The translations under genes were made by a program, and so were the position numbers. A stretch of DNA of 64,000 nucleotides, from contig JAREIK010003123.1 in NCBI GenBank assembly GCA_029783825.1, forward strand, positions 1,006,052 to 1,070,051. Direction: 5' to 3'. The stretch comes from Sapria himalayana (lineage: Eukaryota; Streptophyta; Magnoliopsida; Malpighiales; Rafflesiaceae). The notes below the pieces were generated by a model. It worked only from the letters and a program-made list of their open reading frames with translations, was not told the DNA's origin and searched no databases. Shown here one piece after another: positions 49,810 through 60,179 of this stretch (positions within the stretch are counted from its first letter, which is position 1; each line of letters begins with the position of its first letter).

Positions 49810-51156
49810 TTAAAGTAGATGATAGCGGATGAAGTGACAATCAATCTCAATAAATTTGGTACATTCATGGATTACATCATTATCAGCAATTTGAATAGTG
49901 CTTTGATTATCACAGTGAAACGTAGTTGTAGTGAAACAATCAATGCCTAGATCCTGAAGTAACCAACATAGCCAAATAAGTTCTGCTGTTGTATCTGTCA
50001 ATGCTCTATATTTTGCTTCAGTGCTGGAATGAGCAACAACTGTTTGTTTCTTACTTTGCCAATAGATAAGAGAATCTCCTAGAAGAAAGCAATATCCTGT
50101 AGTAGATCGTTGGTCAGTGGGATCACCGGCCCAATCTACATTTGAATATGCATGAAGAATTAATGAAGAATGGGAAGAAAAATGAAGACCTTCAAATATG
50201 GTACCTTTTAGATATCGTAGAATCCTGAGGATAGCAGCATAATGAGGAGATTTAGGGGCATCCATAAATTGACTGACTATATGAACGACATAGAAAATAT
50301 CAGGGTGAGTAACAGTGAGATAGGCTAGACTCCCAACAAGATGGTTGTAGACAGTAGCATTAGATAGTAATTCGCCATCATGAGAATTGAGGCGACAGTT
50401 ATGCTCAATAGGTGTGACGACTATATTATTATCAGTAATACTGGCTTGAGAAATAAGATCAGAAGTGTACTTGGCCTGAGTGAGATAATAATCATCTATA
50501 GAAGAAAAGACTTCTAGACTAAGAAAGTAATTAAGAAAACCAAGATCTTTCATTTCAAATTGATGACCAAGAAATTTTTTTAGATCATGAATGCCTTGCA
50601 TGTCATCACCCATAATTATCATGTCATTGACATACATAAGAACCATAGTAATATCATGGTTAGACAATCTCCAAAAAAGAGTTGTAACAGAAAAACTGCT
50701 TGAAAAGCCTTGTTGGGAGATAATAGAAATGAACTTTGTGAACCATACATTAGGAGCTTGTTTAAGGCCATAAAGAGCCCGCTGTAGTCGACATACATTG
50801 TGAGGAATCCCCGGTGAGTGAAAATAACCAGGAGGAAGTTGCATATGGACTTCCTCTAAGAGTTTTCCATTAAGAAAACCATTTTTGATATCCATTTGAA
50901 AGAGTGGCCATTTGCGAGCCGCAGAAATAGCAATAAGAGTCCTGACAGAGGAAAGTCGAGCTACTGGAGAAAAAGTCTCCTCATGATCAATCCCATATCC
51001 TTGAGTAAAGCCCTTGGCAACAAGGGGAGCCTTGTAACGTTCAATGGAGCCATCTGATAGAGTCTTGATCTTATAAACTAATTTACAACTAAAAGTAGAT
51101 TTTCCAAGGGGAAGATCAACTAGATCCCATGTCCCAGTTTTATGTGGTGCATCCAA
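49810..51156 (-). pseudogene. Copia II reverse transcriptase-RNase H, open but catalytically changed
   Basis: A 448-codon open frame covers the end of Copia pol: the RT start (WDLVDLPLGKS, CKLVYKIK), VARLSSVRTLIAI, LYGLKQAPNVWF and the active site. That box reads YVND (50623-50634) where the family has YVDD, so a metal-binding Asp is lost. RNase H has DWAGDPTDQRSTTGY, then SSTEAKYRAL (about 50011-50013) where the family has SSTEAEYRAL, so a catalytic Glu is also lost. CDNQS and the H-E-C/R-T-K region near the end are kept. Both changes are G-to-A on the coding strand. No in-frame stop, but very likely inactive. Confidence 0.9.
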
Positions 51157-51278
51157 TTCTTAATTCATAGCTTGCCACCATAAAAGATTAGATGAAGCCT
51201 CACGAAAAGTTTGAAGTTCCTAAAAAGACACAAGGGCAGAAAAACAATGGTAGTCACAGAGGTGATAAGCAAGAGTAG

Positions 51279-51947
51279 TTACTTGATGGGAACAATGAAG
51301 TTTATGAGAGTCAAAAGGATCGGCAGGATCCATAGCTGGAGCAGTATCAGTGGGCACGTGGATGATTGGTGCTGGAGGCTCATCATAAGTATGAGAAAGT
51401 AAATTCGAGATAGAAGTGGGAGGCTCCTCAGGGAAAAGATCAAGGAGAGGATTGATAGGAGAGACAGGGAAAGCAGAAACATGTGGTAGTTTCTAAAACA
51501 TTTTGTGTTCCCAAAAAACAACATGTTGAGAAACATGAAGACATCAGTTAATGGGGTCATAGCACCTATAACCTTTTTGACCAATTCCATACCCATGAAA
51601 ATAATACAAATGAGAACGAGACTAAAGTTTGTTTCATTCATGATCCTAAAGAAGAACAAAACAGACACATCCAAAGACTCTAAGTCATAGGAGGGAGAAG
51701 AACTAAATAACTGATCATAAGGAGTTTGATTATGAATAATAGGAGAAGGACATCGATTGATGGTGTAAACAACAATAAGAGCGGCTTCCCCCCAAAACTG
51801 AGGAGTAGAAGCAGCAATGGTGGTAGCATGAACAACATCAAGGGTATGACGAATTTTGTGTTCAGCCCTGCCATTTTGCTGAGAAGACCCAACACAAAAT
51901 GAATGAGCAACAATACCAAAATGATCTAAAATATCAGTAAATTCCAT
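51279..51947 (-). pseudogene. Copia II integrase core, partial
   Basis: 222 codons. The first 60 show the end of the integrase core: GSSQQNGRAEHKIRHTLD with the catalytic Glu, then FWGEAAL and INRCPSP. Past about residue 90 the frame slips into other sequence. The earlier part of the core, with the first two catalytic Asp, is in 51950-52160 and contains stops. Confidence 0.85.
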
Positions 51948-53860
51948 GGCTTTATATTCTTGGGCATTATCGAACTGAAAGATTTTGATAGATTTAAAAA
52001 ACTATGTTTTAATCATTTTGGTAAAGTCATGATATATTTGATAAAGTTCAGAATGATTTTTAAAGAGATAGATCCAAGTATATTATAAAAAATCATCTAC
52101 AAAAATAATAAAATAATATGATCCACCCTGAGTAGTAATGGGAGAAGGTCCCCACATATCAGAATGAATAAGGGCAAAAGGGGAAAAAACATGAAAAACA
52201 CTATTATTAAATGGTAAAGCAATTCATTTTCCCAAATTGAGAAGACATACAATCAAAACTCTTGTTTGAAACTGATCCTAATAAGCCTCTAGAGACTAGT
52301 TGCTCAATCCTAGAAATAGATGCATGACCAAGGCGAGTATACCATAAAGCGAGAGAGGATATGTTCTTTCCTAAAATGAGGAAAGTAGAGAGATTAGAGG
52401 AAGGTAGATGAAGTGAGATGAGCTCAAACAGTCTACCGACCTTACGGGCGGTCCCAATGATCTGTCCTATCTAAGAATCCTACACAATAATACCAGAAGA
52501 AGAAAATGGTAGAGTAAAACTAAGTTTTATGAGTTACCCAACATGTAAAAGATTATTTACAAGTTGAGGAATCTGATAGATATTGGAAATATATAAATTT
52601 GGTGTAGAGATATGACCAAGATTGGAGACATGCATAGGGGAACCATTTGTGGTATATGGTAGGGAGAGAAGTGAGAGTGGGTGAAGGAACAACATCAGTA
52701 GAAAATGTCATATGATTGCAGCAAGTAGAATTGAGAAGCCATCTAGGACAAGTACCTGATATTGTAGAAAGAGCAGTGTTGGATGTACTAGAAGATGAAA
52801 ATTAAACCTGAGTGACCATATCATGAAGATCTACCATAGAGAGGGATGAGGAAGGATCAGACTTCATTATTGATAATTCAGACTTAGTCAATACAACCGT
52901 GTTTTGAAGAATGCATTGACGAGTGTAACAAGTTTCAACAGAATTGACCTTTGTGTTTATAAAAACTACAAATAAGTAGCAGCTTTTTAATTTGTTGGCA
53001 TCGAACATTATTCCTTTTGCCTTTGGATAAGAAGGTAGAGGAAAAGATGAGAGTAGTATGCGAAACAACTGCTTGAGTAGCAAGCACCATTGGTTGAGTA
53101 GCAATGGGATCCATCTGAAGATGTGTCTCAGTGTCTACTAGCTTATGAATAGCCTATGAAACCGTGGGTAAAAGATCATGATGCAAGATATGATTTCTGG
53201 CTGATTAAAACTCATCATGAAGCCCCATAAGAAATTGAAACAAGTACTATTGTTCATGATGAGCATGAACTAGTTTGATGTCAACGTAATTGGAGAGAAT
53301 TGGTTCAGATGCTATTTATTAATCCCAAATATGTTTTAGCTGACCGTGATAAACAGTAATCCACTCACTAAGTTCCTGAAGAATTTGATAAAGGGTGTGT
53401 GTGAGTGTGAAGTTGCGAGCACCACTTGGTCTAGCATACCGAGTAACAAGTAAATCCCAAACATCTTTGGCAATATCAAGGTTAAAAACTCATCGATAAT
53501 TGATGAAATAAATGTATTTTAGAATCAAGTAATGATCTGATGATTAGCACTTTCCTAGTCTTCCATTCGAATGGTATAGGCAGAGTCAGTTTCTTCGTCT
53601 CTTTTTAATGGAATAGGACAGTCACCAGATACATAAAGCCATAGCTTGTGGTCTTTGAGACAACTTTTCATGGCTTGAGACCATTGAAAAAAATTATATC
53701 CATCAAAAATAATATGAATCGGACGAGAAATTTTATCCTCAGGTATTTTACGCAGTTGCTTAGAACTAGAGACTCTAATTCACCGAAGAATCTTAATCGT
53801 TTTATGGATATTGCAATTGCTATAAGAAATGCAAAGATGTGAAACATAGGAGGATGGTTG
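51948..53860 (-). pseudogene. Copia II gag-protease relic
   Basis: Reading down from 53860: ISRPIHIIFDGYNFFQW, then AMKSCLKDHKLWLYVSGDC (about 53640-53740), is a UBN2-type Copia gag start. Later gag lies at 53100-53600 and pre-protease/protease relics at 52250-53100. Several frameshifts. The paralogous relic at 43000-45290 covers the same region. Confidence 0.75.
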
Positions 53861-53869
53861 TTCTAATAG

Positions 53870-54080
53870 GTAAGAGCCCCGGGGTTATTTGCCTAATTTT
53901 GGGGTTTTCTCCGCCCGCGCACAACTTGAATTTAGTTGTGCAGGGTGCGATGGTTGCGTCAGGTAGCAAGCAAGGTGAAATTGAAAAGTGACACGTCTTC
54001 AATCTCAAGTTCGATAAACTTATCGTTTAGGATATGCATTCTTTCACATAGTTGAACTTGATGATTGTTCCAATTAGGAT
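53870..54080 (+). other. Leader DNA of unknown origin in Copia II
   Basis: Richer in GC than its neighbours ('ccgcccgcgcac', 'gtgcagggtgcgatgg'). It may be intron or exon of the captured kinesin gene, but I could not align it by eye. Confidence 0.35.
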
Positions 54081-54568
54081 TCTTTGGCAGTGCTAGACTA
54101 TTTTGATGAGCCCCACACGAAGTCACGTCGATCAATCACGAAACACCCTACAGCTCTTCAGTTGTGCCATGGAGGAGACGACCAATGCTCGAGTTACCAT
54201 AGTGGTGTCCGATAAAACATTGGGGAAGCAGCTACAGAGAGAATTGGCCAGGCTCGAGGGCGAGTTGAGAAGCGTGTAGTTGCAGCGTCCGATACCACGA
54301 CTACACGCATGTTGAGAAGCATGGGAGAAAACTCTATTAGTGCAGATTCAAATGCATTGATACTAAAAGTAAAAGACTTTCAGATTGAACAGGCATGGTA
54401 TCATCCTCCCCATGCGTGGCGGTTCAACTGTGCATTTTTTGTTATCTCTGATTGCTGCAGTTAACGAGAGAGAATGGAATGCTTACTCAAAATCTAGACC
54501 TCGTTCGATCTCAAGTTGAACATCTCATGCGGGTGATAAAGGATGAACACCAACACCAAGAAAGGTGA
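54081..54568 (+). pseudogene. NACK-type kinesin (kinesin-7) gene fragment captured in Copia II
   Basis: From 54106 a 57-codon frame reads [18 protein letters not shown], then [23 protein letters not shown] and [14 protein letters not shown], then a stop at 54277. Known plant NACK-type kinesins have 'MSPARSHVEQSRNTLLF', 'SCAKEVTTNAQV' and 'MSDKALVKHLQ', the end of the motor domain and neck. Further on, DSNALILKVKDFQIEQ (54345-54392) and LTRENGMLTQNLDL, VRSQVEHLMRV (54461 onward) match the next coiled-coil part. Between these is a 68-bp stretch ending TTGCTGCAG, a retained intron whose donor is GC. Upstream, SLGSAR (about 54081) matches 'SLGGNARTA' after small deletions. It opposes the element's own genes and has no motor core, so it is a non-functional copy. 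Confidence 0.85.
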
Positions 54569-54619
54569 CAAGCTATCGGAAGAAGAAAACTTTTCTGCAT
54601 TAATATGAGCCCATATTAT

Positions 54620-54755
54620 CCCAAAGCAAGGGCAAAGAAGGAGAAGGAAGAATAGAGAAGAAGGAGAAGAGGTGAGTGGAACAAGAATGAGAAAGCTTAG
54701 CATAGAACAAGTGAAAATCCTGGAACTCAATTTTGTGATGGAGCACAAGTTAGAA
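54620..54755 (+). pseudogene. HD-Zip class I-like homeodomain fragment captured in Copia II
   Basis: A frame from 54687 reads MRKLSIEQVKILELNFVMEH then KLE. HD-Zip class I proteins have 'KRRLSxEQVKxLExNFExENKLEPERK' at the start of the homeodomain. A Glu/Arg-rich run precedes it (54630-54685), as is common there. The match stops at 54755, before the helix that contacts DNA, so no working factor is encoded. With about 23 residues the assignment is good but not certain. Orientation is the same as the kinesin piece. Confidence 0.6.
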
Positions 54756-54845
54756 ACTGTGCCGTTGCCGATAAGTGTCATGTATATGGGCTCTCCTCTT
54801 ACCTATTGACAAAACACTTTCATGTTCATTCCTTATCTATATGTA

Positions 54846-54858
54846 TCCTCTGATACCA
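54846..54858 (-). other. tRNA-Met primer-binding site of Copia II
   Basis: The plus strand shows TCCTCTGATACCA; the minus strand TGGTATCAGAGGA fits the initiator tRNA-Met end and touches the LTR. Confidence 0.85.
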
Positions 54859-55010
54859 TGTAAAAATATATAGAATCTTGTGTATTGAATGTATGAAAAA
54901 AGTGTATAATCAATAGATTAAATAAGCTAGCGCCAACAAGAGTCAACTATGTTTGGTACACAATCCAGCTAGTGACAGTAAGAGTCAATGAGCCACCGGT
55001 GCATTTGACA
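54859..55010 (-). repeat. 5' LTR of Copia II
   Basis: 152 bp, TGTAAAAATATA to TTTGACA. Pairs with 49519-49667; 'tatgtttggtacacaatcca' is identical in both. Confidence 0.88.
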
Positions 55011-55556
55011 TGCTCATTCTTGATTCTGATTTGATTTCTTTTGGAATTTAAAATCATGAAATTTATATGCGATTTTACGTGAAATTGAATAAATGGCATC
55101 CTCCCAGCGCCAGGGGTAGGGATTGGTGCTAACTCTTATTCATTTCTCCGTGATATCAAAGTTATGATGAAATTTTGCGTGTTATCTTGCTGGAAGTGGA
55201 AATTGATTATCTGAGAACACGCCCGCTGGAAGTTGAAATTTCGTTGGTGCGCTTTGTTTGTTATCGCACAAGAGGGGGCTTGTTTGCCAGTTGCAACTTC
55301 ATGTTCGAGATTCGCAACAAATTTATTGTTATGCAAGCAAGGAGAAGGACCAGAGGGTTTCTTGATCGTAAACTGTTTCGCCATAAGAAAGATGACAGAT
55401 GTTTTTGCTAACTCGCCATTTTATAAGTGTGCCGTCATGCAGTGATGACGTAGAGACTGGGGGTGAAGAAAAATGGATGAGGTGTTGGAAATTGAAGTGC
55501 ACCCAGCAGGTAAAATGAATTTGTGCGTAGTTAGGCGCAAATATTATTACATCCAA
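55011..55556. other. Single-copy-looking stretch, nothing recognised
   Basis: Less AT-rich than its surroundings. Overlapping open frames of 70-80 codons exist on both strands, but none has a motif I recognise. A short word 'gctggaagt' is repeated near 55189 and 55228. Confidence 0.4.
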
Positions 55557-56787
55557 AGGGAGGGAGAGAGAGAGAGAGAGAGAGAGAGGCAGGGAGGGAG
55601 GGAGAGATAGAGGCAGGGAGGGAGGGGGAGAGAGAGAGAGAGAGGCAGGGAGGGAGGGGGAGAGAGAGAGAGAGAGGCAGGGAGGGAGGGGGAGAGAGAG
55701 AGAGAGAGGCAGGGAGGGAGGGGGAGAGAGAGAGAGGCAGGGAGGGAGGGGGAGAGAGAGAGGCAGGGAGGGAGGGGGAGAGACAAAGAGGCAGGGAGGG
55801 AGGGAGGGGGAGAGACAAAGAGGCAGGGAGGGAGGGAGAGAGAGGGAGGGAGGGAGGGAGAGAGAGGGAGGGAGGGAGGGAGAGAGAGGGAGGGAGAGAG
55901 AGGGAGGGAGGGAGGGAGAGAGAGGGAGGGAGGGAGAGAGAGGGAGGGAGGGAGGGAGAGGGAGGGAGGGAGGGAGAGAGAGGGAGGGAGGGAGGAGGAG
56001 GGAGGGAGGGAGAGAGAGGGAGGGAGGAGGGAGGGAGAGAGGAGGGAGGGAGGGAGAGAGGGAGGGAGGGAGAGGCAGGGAGGGAGAGGCAGGGAGGAGG
56101 GAGAGGCAGGGAGGGAGGGGGAGAGAGAGAGAGGCAGGGAGGGGGGAGAGAGAGAGAGGCAGGGAGGGAGGGAGGGAGGGGGAGAGACAGAGAGAGGCAG
56201 GGAGGGAGGGAGAGAGAATGAGAGAGGAAGGGAGAGAGAGAAGGAGAGAGGAAGGGAGAGAGAGAAGGAGAGAGGAAGGGAGAGAGAGAAGGAGAGAGAG
56301 AAGGAGAGAGGAAGGGAGAGAGAGAAGGAGAGAGGAAGGGAGAGAGAAGGAAAGAGGAAGGGAGAGAGAAGGAGAGGAAGGGAGAGAGGAAGGGAGAGAG
56401 AAGGAGAGAGGAAGGGAGAGAGAGAGGGAGAGAGGAAGGGAGAGAGAAGGAGAGGAAGGGAGAGAGAGAAGGAGAGAGGAAGGGAGAGAGAAGGAGGGAG
56501 GGAGGGAGAGAAGGAGAGAGGAAGGGAGAGAGAAGGAGGGAGGGAGAGAAGGAGAGAGGAAGGGAGAGAGAGAGAGAAGGAGGGAGGGAGGGCGAGGGAG
56601 GGAGGGAGAGGGCGAGGAAGGGAGGGAGAGGGCGAGGAAGGGAGGGAGAGGGCGAGGAAGGGAGGGAGAGGGCGAGGAAGGGAGGGAGAGGGCGAGGAAG
56701 GGAGGGAGAGGGCGAGGGAGGGAGGGAGAGGGCGATGGAGAGAGGGAGGGAGAGAGAGGAAGGGAGGGACTGAGAGGAAGAGAATAA
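55557..56787. repeat. 1.2-kb polypurine GA/GGGA array
   Basis: Almost only G and A on the plus strand: GGGAGGGAGAGAGAG-type units, with 'gaggcaggga' blocks in the first third, 'gaaggagagagg' blocks near 56220-56570 and a 20-bp unit 'ggaagggagggagagggcga' at 56620-56710. A 431-codon minus-strand frame (Ser/Leu/Pro) and a 189-codon plus frame (Arg/Glu/Gly) come from it. They are repeat translations, not genes. Confidence 0.95.
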
Positions 56788-57059
56788 AATGAAATATTTT
56801 AAAATAAGTCATGTTTTGAAAATTTTTAATAAAATGCCTCAAGACAAAAAAAAATAATTATACTTTGATGCTAATAAATTTGTGAATCCAAAAATAATCT
56901 CATTGTCGTGTCATTGTACCTTTTTTTTAAAATATTTTTATTAAAAAAAATATCGATATATCATTTTTTTAAATACATATATTCCATGCATAACTAGAAT
57001 ATATGTTTATATAAGCATATACAATTGCATATACTTTATATACTTATCAAAAATGAAAA

Positions 57060-57470
57060 CTTACTTTTTAGTAAGTCTTCTAGCTCATATGACCAAGTCT
57101 TCTAGCCCATACTTGTCAAAGTCAGATATCAATAATGTTGTCCTCTTCATGCAAAACATTTGCTCAATCACTAATTATGCTCATTTGAGAGACAAAACAT
57201 ATCCTTCCTACAAAAACTAATGAAACATTGAGGAAATTTGATTGACTAGTTGCAAAATGACTCAGATAATATGTATCACCCAATATGTCTATAAAAATTA
57301 CATTTAGATGAATGTTCGAAGCATGACAAACATCTCCCTTCACTAACTAACGTCTAGTCTTCAACTCTTGGCACATATTTTCAATGTTAACAATCCTAAA
57401 GGTGCTATTTTTCATCTTGCCAATATCATAATCATCAAGTGCGTGTCAAAAAATATACTATCCCCATTCC
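57060..57470 (-). pseudogene. Copia protease/pre-integrase relic
   Basis: The minus strand reads DDYDIGKMKNSTFRIVNIE near 57390-57440 and WARRLGHMS near 57080-57110, like the Copia stretch from protease to the 'LWHxRLGHMS' pre-integrase motif. It is strongly broken, and no flanking parts of an element were found. Confidence 0.45.
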
Positions 57471-58915
57471 AAAATGATAGTCTGATATCACATAATAATT
57501 TGTTTCGAAATAATGATTTAATATGATAAAATAAAATTTAATTCATTTGTAAAATCAGTTTTGCTGCATTAATGACTTCCTGGTTACAACTTACAGTCAC
57601 ATGAAGGATCAATGATCCAGTTATTTATCATTGATGACTTTCATGTATTTCTGAAATGTCAAAAAGACACCATTAAAATTCTTCAAAGAATACTGCCGGA
57701 AATAATTTTTCACTGCAGCAATGAGCTCTTTGATATTCTTAGTTGCCTGTTGGTGCTGAAGAGACTGGATGACATTGAAGAAGCCAAGATCCAATTATTT
57801 ACCATTGAAGTTTATTATTTACATATAATTTAACTGGTTTTGAGATCCAGTTAGCGAATTTTATACGTAACATAACATGACCAAATTATACACCAATCAA
57901 AAGCTCTCAAAAAAATCTTCGCAAAAAGTAGGCACGAAATTTTCTTGATATTTGACTCTTTATTTTTAAAGAAATACGTGAATCAGACTATCATTTCGGA
58001 ACGAACGTAGTAGTTAAAATGACTAGAAATGTAAAAATAAGCAGCTGAACCTATCAATTAACCATCCTTTTGACACATGATGTTGGTTGAGTTGTCATCG
58101 CCAACAAAAATAACATCGCCTTAAGAGACAATAATGCGTGCTTCTCTCTTGGCGCAATCTCATCTATCTCTTTCTAAAGTTACTTTTCAGAATAATACCC
58201 CTTCTTGACATGCGCAGCATTACTACAACAATAATAGTTTATCACATTCATACTCTTTTATCCTTCACATGGATACACGTACCCCTATCATGCCTCCGCA
58301 AAAAGAGGACTCTAGGAAAAATCTCTTTCTTTTTGTTTCTATTCACTTTCTCGTTCTATATGTCATATTTAACCACATTCATGTTCAAGAATATTATCAG
58401 GGCTTCCCCACTATTAGGAAGCAACTTGACGAGCAATAAATGTGAAACTAAACTTTCAATAGCATCTTTATAGATGCAACCTGGTTTATTAGACATTCAA
58501 AAAATTTTCATATGCATCACAAACTCAATCCCTTCCTAATAATTAAGTTCACTAAGCATTCGATGATTATCATCCTATTCCTAGATGTATTATTATCATA
58601 CATTGATTATAACTACTTCCATAGGCTATCCACTCTTGTCTCCTCATATATAAATAATAATATGTTGGCTTTGACCACACCCTAATGGTGGCATCAACCT
58701 TGAAATAATTGATGAAGTTTAACTTAATTATTCTGAATTAATCATTCATGGTCACAAAATGTCAAACTCAACTAAGTATCCATCCAAAAAACATCATAAA
58801 CTAATAACCAAGCCCAACTACCACTAGAGTGGACCCGTTTGCAATGGTTCAAAGAGGAAAGAATTTGTACATTGTTGAAAACACAATTATTTTCTTTGCA
58901 ATGAAATGAGTAAAA
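57471..58915. other. AT-rich stretch, no recognised gene
   Basis: Open frames at 57612-57833 and 58138-58473 have no motif I know. The first is modest in complexity (Ile/Leu/Asp-rich, 73 codons). I see no TE terminus. Confidence 0.45.
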
Positions 58916-58918
58916 ATT

Positions 58919-58941
58919 TGAGTGAGTGAGTGAGTGAGTGT
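58919..58941. repeat. (GAGT)n microsatellite
   Basis: Five to six copies of GAGT. No other structure is seen from here to 59240. Confidence 0.85.
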
Positions 58942-59514
58942 GGGTGTTCTGAAAGGGTTGGGGCAAGCCACATGATGGATCCTGCCATCTTTACCTCATC
59001 ACCGATAGATACATAAGCCATAACTTTTAAATCATATTGAATTTTCTCTGTAAAAATAACAAGCAACACATTAACACCAATTATAGTAAAATATCAACCT
59101 TGAGATTTACATGCTTATCACGTCCAAAAAATGACTGATTTAATAATATTTACAAGTAACTAATATTATAACTTTGTATTATATATTTTCAATTGATCGA
59201 GAAATAATAGTTTGCAACTTACTTTTTCAAGAAAATATAACATCTCTAATAAATATATAGAACTTGGTGATAGATCTGATCTATATGACCATATTAGAGT
59301 CTAGCTAGAATTCCAGTACATCTCTATTTGACAATGATATAGTCTCTCAAAATAAATCTAATGCCGTAGAACTCTTTTCATGTCGTAATACTCTTTTTAC
59401 ATATCTAAGAATTTGAAGAATTATATTCATATAAATATGTTTGAGAGAATCTTACTAATAACTAATTATATTAACATAGATAATATGTGATCTAGTAATT
59501 ATTAGATAATCAAA

Positions 59515-59724
59515 TTATTTCATGATTCTCATATATCTTAAATAAACAAATACAGTACCAATATCGATGAACAAGTCATCACTCAGATCAAGTGGTAAGT
59601 TGAATGATGCACATCCCAACATAATAATCCCAGACAAAATATAAAAAAATCCCAATCTAGAAAAAAAAATCACAACTCTTGTATAAGGAATCTTAATACC
59701 AAGGAAGTACCCAAAACACACCAA
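59515..59724 (-). pseudogene. Copia reverse transcriptase fragment
   Basis: A 69-codon frame contains YFLGIKIPYTRVVIFFS and IMLGCASFNLPLDL. This is the Copia RT stretch 'YFLGIEIAxSxxGIFxSQ ... GMLGCxPxxTPID'. The flanks (59240-59514 and 59725-59760) have no further recognisable domain. It is an isolated relic. Confidence 0.6.
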
Positions 59725-59929
59725 ACAAATTTAACCTTTAATAATACCTTTAATTGAAATATATACAAGTGATATATATACAACTAATTATCACCAACAA
59801 TAAGAATATTAATAATATATACTACTAACTTCACATACTATTTATATAATCTATATTGATAACAATAAGAATACTTTGATATTTATCTCATATCATCAAA
59901 ACTAATGCATGCTTAAAAGAAATAACTAA

Positions 59930-60145
59930 ATTACTTCCTAAGCGATCATTTTTTGCCATAAAAAGTCTTCAGTATTATTGAGAATCATAGGATATTCTTG
60001 AATATCCTCTGATTTGTTCTCTAAATTTCTTGTATATTATTTTTATTTTTTCATTTTTTTGTCTTCTTAACCTCTATAAATAAATGACCTATGATGTATT
60101 TAATTCATTCAATAAGAAAGAAAAATATTTTTTTCTCTCTTCACA
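59930..60145 (+). repeat. 5' LTR (end) of Copia V
   Basis: It ends CTTCACA directly before a primer-binding site and has a TATA-like 'ctataaata' at about 60074 and an AATAA-type end region, as in Copia LTRs. The start cannot be fixed because the other LTR is outside the window. Confidence 0.5.
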
Positions 60146-60179
60146 TGGTATCGAAGGCATGGAAGGTCCAGGTTTAAGA

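Larger units (their letters stand above)
49519..55010 (-). mobile_element. Ty1/Copia element II with captured host gene fragments
   Basis: Short LTRs (49519-49667 and 54859-55010), both TG...TTTGACA, frame a minus-strand element. The primer-binding site CTCTGATACCA (inverted) adjoins the right LTR. The polypurine tract, seen as CCCCCCTCAAACTC on the plus strand, adjoins the left one. RT-RNase H (49810-51156), integrase (51279-51947) and gag-protease (to about 53860) follow in Copia order. The leader between gag and the primer site is about 1 kb, unusually long, and holds pieces of host genes on the plus strand. Target flanks CACTC and TGCTC match only partly. Confidence 0.9.

Noticed and set aside
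51211..51402. Plus-strand frame of 63 codons
   Set aside because: It is antisense to the Copia II integrase-RT junction.
54494..54781. 95-codon minus-strand hydrophobic frame as the element's leader peptide
   Set aside because: It is antisense to the kinesin and HD-Zip pieces, which explain the sequence better, and it has no gag similarity.
56218..56787. 189-codon plus-strand Arg/Glu/Gly frame
   Set aside because: Same GA array read on the other strand; it has no non-repeat sequence.
55547..56842. 431-codon minus-strand frame rich in Ser/Leu/Pro
   Set aside because: It is the translation of the GA array. All frames there are low-complexity and no domain is present.
57612..57833. 73-codon frame of moderate complexity
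   Set aside because: No motif, no neighbours and no splice or codon evidence; its length is expected by chance in this DNA.
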